Below, piece by piece: positions 35,701 to 45,451 of a DNA stretch of 64,000 nucleotides (positions are counted from its first letter, which is position 1; every line of letters begins with the position of its first letter). A program made the position numbers and the translations under genes. Where the stretch lies: assembly GCF_932274485.2 (NCBI RefSeq), contig NC_065886.2, positions 18,055,501 to 18,119,500 on the forward strand. The letters are read 5' to 3'. The notes beneath the pieces were generated by a model. It had not been told where the DNA came from, did no database searches, and worked only from the letters and a program-made list of their open reading frames with translations. The DNA is from Patella vulgata. Lineage: Eukaryota > Mollusca > Gastropoda > Patellidae.

Positions 35701-38700
35701 AAATAAGGTGGACAAGTTTGAGTAAATTCTCAACTTAAGTCTGAGAATGCTTTGTGAACTCGGGGCCAGGTCGTAGCTCCGCCACCCAGGCAAAATTTCA
35801 CCCATAGCACACCGTATGGTGTGCGTCCGTCTTCATTAGCCCAATTCCTTTAAAATTTCTTTTCATTGCAAAATTTTCATTGGGTTGTCTCTTTAATAAA
35901 TTGCGATATTAATTATAGGTATAGTTTTAACTATATGATATACTGTAGCTATAGATCATTGATAATATCAAAATAATGTTGTAATAATATCCACAATAGA
36001 ATATTTCAATAAAATAATAATTACAACATGGTTGATTAACAACAACAGCTGTCATTTAATAAAACCATTTTACATCCGACCATACAGCCGTTGATTGTTT
36101 ATAAATGAGTTATCGTTATTATCTTATACCATGTGCTAGTTTTTCAACGCAAAAAATTTTTGAGTATCATTATGTGGTGGGGGGGGGGGGGCGTCTTCCC
36201 AGAAATGGTCTGATGGACCAAGCTTTATATTATCCACTCACCATCGAAATTAATGTATCGATTTTGGGCGGAGTAATTATCATCGATTTTTTAATTGTTC
36301 GATCCTCAAAATTGATTAGTTATAACACACCTTCAACACCTCGTTCAAGGCAGGGGGGGGGGGGGGGGTGGATGGCTGAATTGTTAGCGCGTGCGCGTTG
36401 AATCTGTTATTGAGTCAACTGGCGTGATTCCCAATGTATACGTGACAAACTCCTGAGGTTTTTTCCGGGTCCTCCAGTTTCCTCTCACTTGAACCATATG
36501 TTAATCTCGAAATTACCAAGTTTGTGTCAAGTGGACGTTAAACTCAGTATTTTTCATAATATTCGAAATTAAAACACGGATATTGATCCATTTCAATCAA
36601 TATTGATGTTGCTATCTTGTCGTGAAAATAAGGGACCCTATATCCACTATTTAAGAACACAAGAACATTCCAAAATCACTACACGAGTCGTGTATTCTAT
36701 GGTTTTGGGCGCAATTTGTAATTAAGAAAGAAAAAAATATTCAACAAGACAATGCGGAAGTAATTAGTAATGCAATGGCTAATTCACAAACGACAAAATA
36801 ATATTTAAAAAACGTAGAATGGACTTATCAGCCGTTTTTTACCGAACATAATTGATTAGAAATTACAATAACATTTTTAAATATTGAATATAAATCACTT
36901 TGTAAACATTCATATTACATTAAATGTGCTTTTAGACACATTTTCATCTATTTTAAGGTTCCAAAGTCGTATTAATAATACATACAGATGTATTTTGATC
37001 AAGCATCTATTAGTAAATGTGTTTATTTATTTTAGGAAAGTATCAGTGTTCCAGAACCAAAAGACACAGGTAATCATGGTGGTTATGAAAATCTACTGTT
37101 TCAGGGATATTTTGTGGAAACAGTTCAGGGGCTTGGTGATCGCTGATTTGGCATGACCAACAGTAGTTCAGCTCTGAGCGTAGGTCTCTGTACAGGGCGA
37201 GAGTAATGAGACCAACTTTACAGGGCGAGTGAATGGGGCCTACTGTACAGGGCGAGTGTAATGAGACCAACGTTCATAGCTGAACTAGACCAACAGGATC
37301 CTATGTGGACACAAGAAATCCAATATATCGGTAGGGCCGGTCCAGATGGTTCTTTCCTCACGATGACGAAACTTTAGGCTGTGTGGAACATAGGAAACAG
37401 ATGATGTGGGCATAGCAAAAATGTGTATAATAAACGTAATATCGTTATTAAAGGAGCTAAGTCTCTAACTCAATATTTTCCATAATATTCGAAATTAAAA
37501 ACACGAATTAGAATTCAATATTGGTCAATTTCAATCAATATTGATGTTGTTATCTTGCCGCGAAACTATAGGATCCTAATATCCAATATTTAAGACACAA
37601 TTAACATTTTATAATCAGTACACGAGTTGTGTACCCTATGGTTTTGGGTGCCATTTTGTAATGAACAAATAAAAACATATCCTACAACACCATTGGGAAG
37701 TAATTAGTAAAGGCTGATTCACGAACGACAAAATAATAATTTAAAAAACGTGTAGAATGGACTAAGCAGGCGTAAACTGTTTGCGTATTTCACCTAACAT
37801 AATTGATTAGAAATTACAATATTTTTGAATATAAATCATTTTACATACATTCATATTACATTAATATGTGCTTTTAGAAACATTTTTGTCTATTTCAAGG
37901 TTAAAAAAATAGAGCCAACGCCCTTTAAGTAAAAACTGGTGAGATATCAATTTGGATATTGGTCAATTGCTACGTTAGCTTTAACAAAAAGAAATAATAA
38001 TTAAATTATCTACTAAGATACACTTTGACAATTCTTGGATTTTTCGTGATTTTCCCGGGAAAACATATAAGCGGGATATATATAGTGATCAATCGAGGAC
38101 GGAAAGAACAGCCCACCTCAAATGTTTGCTGAACTACGTCACTATCAATTATTGATATCATGTTTTATTTTAAAGATGTTCTGATATCTATGGGATCTGT
38201 TGGTATCTGTGGCTCAGATATAAAATATTGGGCATTAGGAAAATGCGGAAAGTTTGTTGTCAAAGAACCAATGGTGTTAGGTCATGAAGCCAGTGGTGTA
38301 GTCGTAGGGGTCGGTTCTAAAGTAACTCATCTGAAAGAAGGTTAGTTTTAAACTTTGTTGATCTATCGAATCAATTAATCTAAAAAGTACTGAATTTTGG
38401 AAGGGTTTCGTTATACTTGTCATGCCAGAGTACCATAAAACATTGTCATTATCTTTTATAAGCCAAGTGGGCAAAGTGTGGATGCCTTGACAGACTTACT
38501 GCATACCCACATAAGTTTGGAATCGACTTTTTTATAAAACATGGCGGTTTTCGAGGGATGGCCAAATGGTTTACGTATGGGTGTCTAGACAGACTTATCA
38601 TCTAGACTGCATACCCATAGAAGTTTGGAATCAATTCTCTATAAAACAAGGGGTTGGGGTGCGTGTTAGATCATAAGGTCTGTCATTGAGTCAAGTACGT

Positions 38701-41700
38701 GGCAAGGAGTAGCTGTCGCCTATCCCAACTCGTGGGTTTTGTCCAGGTGATCCGGTTTTCTTCCACTGCTAAAGACACTTACGCGCAAGCGAATTATTGA
38801 AATAAAGTTGAACTATATGTTAGTCCCGACTGGACGTTAAACCCCATTTCTGTCTCTCAATAAAACATTCGTATAAAAACTAGAATCATAAGAAAGGGAC
38901 AGGGACCAACTTCCCCATCTTCTAAACAGAAGGATAAAAAGTGATTCTGGCAATTTTAACACTTGTCTTGTGACTCAATATTTTGTCGCTGCTCTGACTA
39001 AATTCCATCTAGAAGCTGTTTTCGTACTATTTTCATTTGTAGGAGATCGTGTAGCGATAGAACCAGGTATACCCTGTAGGAGTTGTAAGTTGTGTAAGAA
39101 AGGACGATATAATCTGTGCCCGGATGTAGAATTTTGTGCAACGCCCCCTATAGATGGTAATTTATGTCGTTTATATAAACACCCTGCTGATTTCTGTTTC
39201 AAGTAAGTGATTCTACAAATTGACTAAGAAAAGAACTTATTATATTTCGCTTGAAATAAAACTCTTTAAAAAAAATTGAAAGATAAACCTTTTGCTTTGA
39301 AGGGTGAATCAAAAACAAGCAGAGTGACAATAATTATCTTATATGCCGACGACCCAAGCCACAAATCGGCCTTAAGATTTAAAGATGCATAATGTAAGAT
39401 TTAGATAAAGGGCTGGCAGTTCTTGCTATAATAGCTAAAATATATACTAAGCCAAATTAAAAACTTGACACTCGGGATTTTTGGGACTAGATTTTTAATT
39501 GGTTTAAGGCAACTATTTTAGTGTTATGTTGTGCACAGACGACCTTGACATCAACAGAAAGCAAGAATACGTCTCGCCGAAAGTCCTTGACATTGATAAC
39601 GTTCGTGATGTCACAGTACCCCCCAAAATGAAATTCACAGACTTGGAGAACAATCGGAATAAAGTGTTTAGTAACGGTTGTGGCCTCCTCTAGCGTCTCG
39701 TACTGCCACACAACGTCTTCTCATGGATCTCAGAACATTAGTAAACACTACCCAGGACTTGGACACCGGCATTTCTTAAAAAATTCTGGGTAGCAATTGC
39801 TGTATGGTGTCGAGCATTGTCTTGTTGAAACGTTAGTCCAGGCCCATGTCTCTGCATAAACGGAAGAAGAACAGGTTGCAAAATCTGATCCCTGTACTGG
39901 ACAGCATTTAAGTTCCCTTGGACAACAACAAGAGGAGAACGTCCATGTACACAAAAAGAACCCCAAACCATGACGCTGCCGCCACCAAATCGGTCAACTT
40001 CTCTGACGCATACTTGAGCGTAACGTTCACCTCGTCTGCGGTACACTCAGGCCCTGCCATCGGCAAATCTCAAAGTGAATCGAGATTCGTCACTAAAGAC
40101 AACCGAATTCCACTGTCTTTGAGTAAATCTTATGTGTCTTGTGGCCCACACAAGTCGGTTACGGCGATGAAGAGGTGTCAATGTTGATCCATTATAAGGC
40201 CTCCGAGCAGTAGCGGATTATCAGTGAGGCTGATGAGGCTGCAGCCTCAGGCCGAAAGATTTTGTAAAAAAATATTTTTTAGACTTGTCTGATACGATTA
40301 AAAACGCATAGACAATGAATGTTAGGGGGGTGGGGTTTAGGCCCAACGGGAATCAACATAGGCCCTGACCCGAAATTAATTAGGCCCACGCCATTTTAAA
40401 TAGGCCCTATTGTTTGGAGATCTGATCTTATTTTTTAAACGTAGGCCTACAATGTACGTTAAATCCTTGTAAGTTTTCGGTTATGTCTTGCTTAATATAT
40501 TGTATCCACGTGACGTCATTTATGGGCATATAAAGTTACATTACGTTTTTAATGTTAGCAACTACCTTGGCTCTAACTTTAAAAACTAAATAGGCCCTCC
40601 AGCAACTGTCGCCTCAGGCCTTAGTGGAGCTTAATCCGCCACTGCCTCCGAGCTCGAAGACCAGCAGCCTGCAAGCGATTTCGAACAGTTTGTGCAGTTA
40701 CCCTTCCACCAAACATCTCTCTACTTGTGGAGGTTGCAGTGACAAATCTGTTTCTAAGATGACGTAATCGTATTGCTTGATCTTCCTGGAGTGACGTCAC
40801 ACGTGGCGCTTCCGCCCTTGGGCGGTCGGCAATAGTTCCAGTTTGAAGCACTCTCATTCTAAGATTAATTATTGTCTGGCGTGAACAATTAAAGGCTCTT
40901 GCAACAGTGACCACAGACTGACCAGCATAGAGCCTACCTATAGCACGTAGACGTTCTACTACATTTGAAAGGCGCGGCATTATCTTACAAAGATGAAAAT
41001 AACAATTTTAATTTGTTTTTCCAGTTCAAGTTACGTGTGCGTGTTCAGTTTAAGCAAACTTGCATCGATTGACCTCACGAGTTTGTGTTTACACGTGTTT
41101 TTCAGGTTTTTCATCTTTATATGCTCAAAAGTCACGTGATCCACGTGACTTTACAATTTTATGAAATTAAAGGCTTCTTACTACTTACTATCGTTAGAAA
41201 CACTTTAAAATTTATTTGACTTACCAGAAAAAAAAATTTGTTGAAATTCATCAGTGTCAAGTTTTTAATTTGGCTGAGTATAGATAATGACAAGAAAATA
41301 GTCTATGTTGAAAATGGAGTGAAATTACTTCATTCTGGGCGGAGATGGAGTTGTTTGAAGAACAGTGTAAACCCGATTGTCATTGCTACCCTTGTTACAA
41401 GTTACGATAATAAACAAAGTCTCGTTTATCCAATTTTTTATTAATTGATTACTTGTTTAAATCCGTTGAAAATCAATACCATCCGATGACCTAGAGAGTT
41501 GATTATAAGCTTGGCATGTGAACAAATCTCTAATTAATTATTTATATAAGGTCAAACTAAAGATCTGCATTAGGCAGATTTAGCTCTTATATAATGCATC
41601 TTTAACGACCATTTAAAAATAAATGGGTTACATATTTTCTTCACGAACGTCACTTTGTTGTAATCGACAATGCACTGCGGAAAATGGCACGTGCGATCGC

Positions 41701-42939
41701 AATCTGTTTCACAGAGATCTTTTAATATCTCTGTTACAGATGACTGTTTCGACAAGTGACGTCACATCACGCGGCGCCAATCATTGGCTCAATAGCGCGT
41801 GCATTGTTTACATAAGACGTTACTGATTCGGGCTAAATGGTGAATTTTACTTATTTTAATACCCATTTACACTAAATAGGAAATTATTTTTACCTACAAA
41901 CAATTCAAACGTCTTTATTTATTTTTCTAATAAATGAAAAAAAAAATGTTTTAGAATTTAATTTAACGGAAGAAAAAAGTTAATATTTGGGACTCATTGA
42001 GTCGCATCGATGTCATCCTTATCAGTGATTGTAGCGGCCTAGCGAAAATTCACTGCTGATCAGTGTGGTGCGATCGCGCTCCAAATGAACGATAGAGTAA
42101 TGTAATAATATATGTGATTGACCAGCACTGGTTTACAGAGGCCTAGTTTCGTAAACGGCCTTGCTGGTCGAGCTGCCTACGACCTGTCGGAGCCTTGGCC
42201 CGTCTCAGTGAAAACGCGATAATTTATCGTATCTATCGGTCACAAACATAGATTTTCTATCGGCAATTTTCACCTGGTTCTGTAGTCCTACACAAACAGA
42301 CATTTGATATTAGATATTCAAATACAAATTAATTTTCAGATTACCTGATCATGTATCGTTAGATGAAGGGGCCATGTTAGAACCTCTGTCTGTGGCTGTT
42401 TATAGTTGTCAAAGAGCGGAGATTGATTTAGGATCAACGGTTCTAGTGTGTGGTGCAGGTATGTTGTTTTTTTGGGTTAGGTTTATTGGGTAAGATTATC
42501 TGTCCTCAAGCGCCCGCCTGGTTTGATAATTAATGTGACTGGAGGTTGTAGAGTGAAGTTGCAGGGTTAGTGTTTGTGGTTAAGATCATAATATCTCTTA
42601 AAGGTATCTCATGTTGTGAGTCTGGAACTCTCCAAAATGATGAAACTGCAATCAACTGACTTGAAAATAGGATCGTGTGTTTTAAGCAGATTGGGATTTT
42701 CCCTTCTATTTTGGCATTTTTGTTTAGCTCATTACGGTAATTTATTTAGTGGCAGATGCATAATTTTGCGACCGATTGCATTTATTTTGCGACCGACTAT
42801 TTTTTTTTCTTTCCTGCTTGGTCAATAGTTTTGTATATTACAGGTCCTATTGGTTTGTTGACGATGATGGTAGCCAAAAATGCCGGTGCTACAAACATAA
42901 TGATTACAGGTAGACAAAATATAAACTTTACATTGTTTT

Positions 42940-42987
<48 letters not shown>

Positions 42988-44303
42988 AACGTTTCTGGAC
43001 TAGATCGGGGTCTTTAGCAATGGGAGGCAACAGAATGACCCCTACGAGGTCAAACAGACCAGACGCTGTAAAAACGAATTCTCCCGCGTTTCCATTTTTT
43101 TTCAGTACAGAAATGAGTTTAAAATATGGTTGAACAACTTGAGATCCTAATCTAAAATTTTCTTCAGACTGATTTCTTTTTTTTCCAATTGTTAGATATA
43201 GATGAGCATAGACTTAATTTCGCTAAGAAAATGGGGGCTGATCACATTTTTAAAATAGTGGATAAAGACGGTGATGTGGTGGCGAGAAAAGTTGGCAGCA
43301 TTTTAGGTGAACCAGACGTGACATTAGATTGTAGTGGAGTTGATTCCAGTTTTATTCTAGGAATTCAGGTACCGTAGATTTGTCTTGTGACACTTTTCAT
43401 TTCTTCAATAATTACGATTTTCTGTGTGTTGTCAACTATCTCCATAGTCGGACAAAAAATTTGATTTTTTCCTACCCAAGGTTTTTCAAGAGAGTTATCT
43501 CCCTTGCACTGTCCTGTGTTATTTCCATATTTTGTGAAACATTTTCTAATCCACAAAAGTCGTGTCATTTTGCAATTCAATTTTTTTAGTTTATGAGTCA
43601 TCGATGAGTGCTTATGTGGGGGGGGGGGGGTGTATAATACGAACTCCACTGTTTGCAATTAAATTTATGTGTTATTATGTTCTGTAGCTGCTACTATTTT
43701 ATTTATTTATATTTAACAGGTGACTCGACCGGGAGGAAAAGTGGTGCGAGTAGGGGGCGGTTCTCCTAAAGTTGAGTTACCTTTAACTCGTTTAAATGCC
43801 AATGAAGTGGATTTACTGGGTATATTCAGATATGCTAATTGGTAAATAAATTTACTCACAGCAAGAAAGAAAGGACTGCAATTTTTCTAAACTCAATATT
43901 TAAAAAAAAAAAATTCCTTGTTTGATCAATGTTTTCTGCCTTTTCAAATCAAAATATGACATCGGTTGAAAATGATGGCTAGATTTGTGAGTAGGTAATT
44001 ATTTTAATGATTTCATTCTTTTGCTGTATGAGTGACTTGTTAATTGTGATTATCGCTTACCCCTATAACTTTGGCATAGGTGGTTATCCAGGCAATTACT
44101 AAACATTAACATCGTCTGAAGATTATATCTAATATTTCTATTTCAGTTACCCGATTGCTTTAGATTTAATTGCCAGTGGAGCCCTAGATGTTAACCCATT
44201 GATATCACATCATTTTACTTTACTTGAAACAGAGAAAGCTTTTCTTACAGCTAGTGATCGGAATAGTCAATCTATTAAAGTCATCATACACTGTGATCAG
44301 TAA
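32775..44303 (+). CDS. SORD: Sorbitol dehydrogenase (zinc-dependent polyol dehydrogenase), complete
   Basis: Cytosolic enzyme of the polyol pathway, oxidising sorbitol to fructose with NAD+. Exons: 32775-32831, 37036-37069, 38176-38340, 39043-39202, 42340-42458, 42844-42909, 43196-43368, 43720-43841, 44147-44303; all splice borders and phases agree, 1053 nt = 350 aa, the normal length. It starts [19 protein letters not shown]. Active-site residues are seen: Cys42 (GICGSD), His67-Glu68 (GHEASG) and Glu153 (LEPLSVA). The Rossmann motif GAGPIG is at 177-182, and Asp201 at the end of the second strand fits NAD preference. Cys97, 100, 103 and 111 (CRSCKLC...C) form a structural-zinc lobe that mammalian SORD lacks. 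An AATAAA hexamer lies at 44486. Introns carry a SINE A, the nested family C/hAT insertion, a Tc1/mariner remnant and a tandem family E pair. Confidence 0.96.
33208..33567 (+). repeat. SINE A, near full length
   Basis: Head GTGGGAGCCGGGGTGGGTCA with box B GTTTCGATCC, the body with GTGTACACATTGACGTGCAC, and end GACGTTAAACCTCTTATCAT. It contains a C-run near 33305-33318. Lies in intron 1 of the sorbitol dehydrogenase gene. Confidence 0.85.
33984..34881. mobile_element. Non-autonomous hAT-like transposon with 8-bp target duplication
   Basis: Ends CAGGGGCGGATTGG and (reverse complement of the right end) CAGGGACGGATCGATCG; flanked by AATATTCA at 33976-33983 and 34882-34889. An 8-bp duplication with CAGGG-CGG ends is the hAT signature. 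It carries a SINE B and no transposase. Confidence 0.88.
34159..34432 (+). repeat. SINE B inside the hAT-like element
   Basis: Head GGGTTGGATGGCCGAATGGT, GGTTTCGAATCCTCGG, core GGGTTTTCTCCGGGTCCTCC, and end GTGGACGTTAAACCCCATTT followed by a (CT)n tract to 34432. One of the best copies for the family. Confidence 0.9.
35362..35857 (+). repeat. SINE A split by a MITE
   Basis: Head TGGGAACTGCGGTGACTCTG with box B GGGTTCGATCCC, body to TAAATAAGACCAGG, then the family G MITE (35528-35765), then the body resumes at AGGTCGTAGCTCCGCC and continues to CGTCTTCATTAGCCCA. Confidence 0.85.
35528..35765. mobile_element. 238-bp MITE (family G) with 5-bp target duplication
   Basis: Termini CCCCAAGTTCACTAAGCATT and AATGCTTTGTGAACTCGGGG are inverted. 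It is flanked by CCAGG at 35523-35527 and 35766-35770; removing the element and one CCAGG restores the SINE A sequence. Confidence 0.85.
36349..36543 (+). repeat. SINE B, internally shortened
   Basis: Head GGTGGATGGCTGAATTGTTA after a G run, GAGTCAACTGGCGTG, core TTTTTTCCGGGTCCTCCAGT, and end AGTGGACGTTAAACTCAGT. Confidence 0.8.
36545..36980. repeat. Family E repeat, copy 2
   Basis: TAATATTCGAAATTAAAACA, CAATCAATATTGATGTTG, CACGAGTCGTGTA, AACATAATTGATTAGAAATT and TTACATTAAATGTGCTTTTA match copy 3 (37465-37910) in order. It ends about 55 bp before sorbitol dehydrogenase exon 2. Confidence 0.8.
37190..37272. repeat. Three-unit minisatellite, ~29-bp period
   Basis: Units start CTGTACAGGGCGAG, TTTACAGGGCGAGTG and TGTACAGGGCGAGTG, and end in GAGACCAAC or GGGGCCTAC. 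It is 120 bp downstream of sorbitol dehydrogenase exon 2. Confidence 0.85.
37465..37910. repeat. Family E repeat, copy 3
   Basis: Tandem relative of copy 2, offset by about 920 bp, with CAATCAATATTGATGTTGTT, ATATCCAATATTTAAGACAC, GTACACGAGTTGTGTACC and TACATTAATATGTGCTTTTA. The two copies bracket sorbitol dehydrogenase exon 2. Confidence 0.8.
38651..38861 (+). repeat. SINE B
   Basis: GGGGTTGGGGTGCGTGTTAG, AAGGTCTGTCATTGAGTCAA, core variant GGGTTTTGTCCAGGTGATCC, ACGCGCAAGCGAATTATTG and end GGACGTTAAACCCCATTTCT. Confidence 0.85.
39379..39440. repeat. AAAGATGCAT-family MITE left end
   Basis: TTTAAAGATGCATAATGTAA, then GGCAGTTCTTGCTATAATAG as in the copy at 10896; it is cut off immediately before the Tc1/mariner element. 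Confidence 0.5.
39447..41278 (-). mobile_element. Tc1/mariner transposon, decayed, with nested MITE
   Basis: TIRs of 26-28 bp (CTAAGCCAAATTAAAAACTT at 39447; inverted, ending GGCTGAG at 41278) abut TA dinucleotides, the Tc1/mariner target. On minus, the transposase begins [20 protein letters not shown] at 40980 with a paired helix-turn-helix. It is broken by the MITE at 40208-40644 and resumes [20 protein letters not shown], with catalytic Asp motifs ([19 protein letters not shown]). There is one in-frame TGA after FADGRA. A deletion joins the region after VQVLG to the end [17 protein letters not shown], removing the third catalytic residue. It cannot encode an active enzyme. It lies in sorbitol dehydrogenase intron 4. 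Confidence 0.9.
40208..40644. mobile_element. 437-bp hAT-like MITE inside the Tc1/mariner element
   Basis: Ends CAGTAGCGGATTATCAG and (reverse complement) CAGTGGCGGATTAAGC; 8-bp target duplication CCTCCGAG at 40200-40207 and 40645-40652. No transposase. Younger than its host element. Confidence 0.88.
41464..41605. repeat. AAAGATGCAT-family MITE, right part
   Basis: AAGATCTGCATTAGGCAGAT, TTAGCTCTTATATAATGCAT and CTTTAA form the terminus; the left part CATCCGATGACCTAGAGAGT is shared with 28085-28199. Confidence 0.6.
42942..43065 (-). repeat. SINE B fragment with long (GA)n tail
   Basis: A (GA)n tract of ~43 bp (42942-42984), then GTTTAACGTTTCTGGACTAG, GGGGTCTTTAGCAATGGGAG and decayed core. 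The microsatellite is the element's own tail, expanded. It lies in the 286-bp intron between exons 6 and 7 of the sorbitol dehydrogenase gene. Confidence 0.75.
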
Positions 44304-44497
44304 TTAAAAATATATTACTAAATAGACAACGCAGTAAAACTATACAGCATAACACAGACGCAAAAAAACAACCCACAAAATGACAACAAATTTAAACGTT
44401 ATGGTGATTCCAGAGTTGTTGGTTACTTGAATTTACCGGACAGGATAATTGTCTATTACAGTGAACATTCATGTACGTTGAGATAAATAAAGAAATA

Positions 44498-44600
44498 CAA
44501 TTGGGTTTAACATCCTATTTTCTTACAATAATCAGACTAATAAAAACGGGCATACGCCATTCAGTGTGATACAAGGGAAATTACGTATGGATAGCAGTGT
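44498..44600 (-). repeat. SINE A fragment, old
   Basis: TTGGGTTTAACATCCTATTT, AAAACGGGCATACGCCATTC and GTGTGATACAAGGGAAATTA; diverged, just after the sorbitol dehydrogenase polyadenylation signal. Confidence 0.65.
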
Positions 44601-44892
44601 TTCTGCCCACTTATCAAATTTCACCTGTCATGGGTTCTGGCACAATAACAACCCTCAAAGTTATAGACATCAGTAGTTCAAGTACAATAGGTACATGTAC
44701 ATGTAGGAAACTGTTTAGGAGTTAGATATACTCGTAATGTCAAGACAAATATAACTGCTTTGAGGCTGAAATACCACTGCCATTGTGAAATCCCCTGTCT
44801 GTCTATTAACACTTAAAAAGTAGATAAGTTTTAACACCTTGTCAACACAATACTGTTATTCTGAGACTAACATATGATCATATGTTAAAGTG

Positions 44893-45255
44893 TGTAATGG
44901 GGTTTAACGTCCTACTGTTCTGCTCCTATACTGGGCTAATGAAGACGGGCATACGCCATACAGTGTGCTATGAGGGAAATTTTGCCCGGGCAGCGGCACT
45001 ATCACCTACTCTTATATCGAATTCCAACTGCCAAGGGATCTTTTACGTGCATTCCAATGTTTACACGAGACCTCGGTTTTTCGTCTCATCCGAAGAACTA
45101 GACAGCTGTCCTTGTCAGGCCCTCCGTCCTGCATCATTGACAAGGGGAAACCACGTCGGAAAATCGGGATGAACCTTCTCGGCCAATGCAGGGATCGAAC
45201 ACCCGACCTCCAGGCTAGCGAGCCAGCGCCTTACCCACCTAGCCACCGTGGCTCC
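44893..45255 (-). repeat. SINE A, full length
   Basis: A high-quality minus-strand copy: GGGGTTTAACGTCCTACTGT at the tail, GAAGACGGGCATACGCCATA body, and the head read on plus as GCGAGCCAGCGCC...CTAGCCACCGTGGCTCC. Box B appears inverted as GGGATCGAACAC. Confidence 0.9.
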
Positions 45256-45256
45256 A

Positions 45257-45451
45257 CCCAGAGAGAGAAACTAGGTCATTTCAAGCCTAACACATATTTC
45301 AATTCTATTTCAATAATCTGTATTCGTGTATGGGTATTTAGCAGTGGGAGGAAACTGAAGAAAACCCATTAGGTTGGACAGGCAACACTACACCTTGTCA
45401 CGTACAAGCAAGGAATCAAAACCATGCCACTTGACTCAACCACCCAACCCA
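45257..45451 (-). repeat. SINE B, abutting SINE A
   Basis: GAGAGAGAAACTAGGTCATT, TTTAGCAGTGGGAGGAAACT, CACCTTGTCACGTACAAG and CACTTGACTCAACCACCCAA. The 3' end lacks the TTAAACCCC block. Confidence 0.8.

Noticed and set aside
37043-37270. Minus-strand ORF with repeated HSPC/TLAL motif
   Set aside because: Translation of the three-unit minisatellite.
44882-45172. 96-residue ORF beginning MLKCVMGFNVLL
   Set aside because: Antisense translation of a full-length SINE A; the same frame recurs in other copies.
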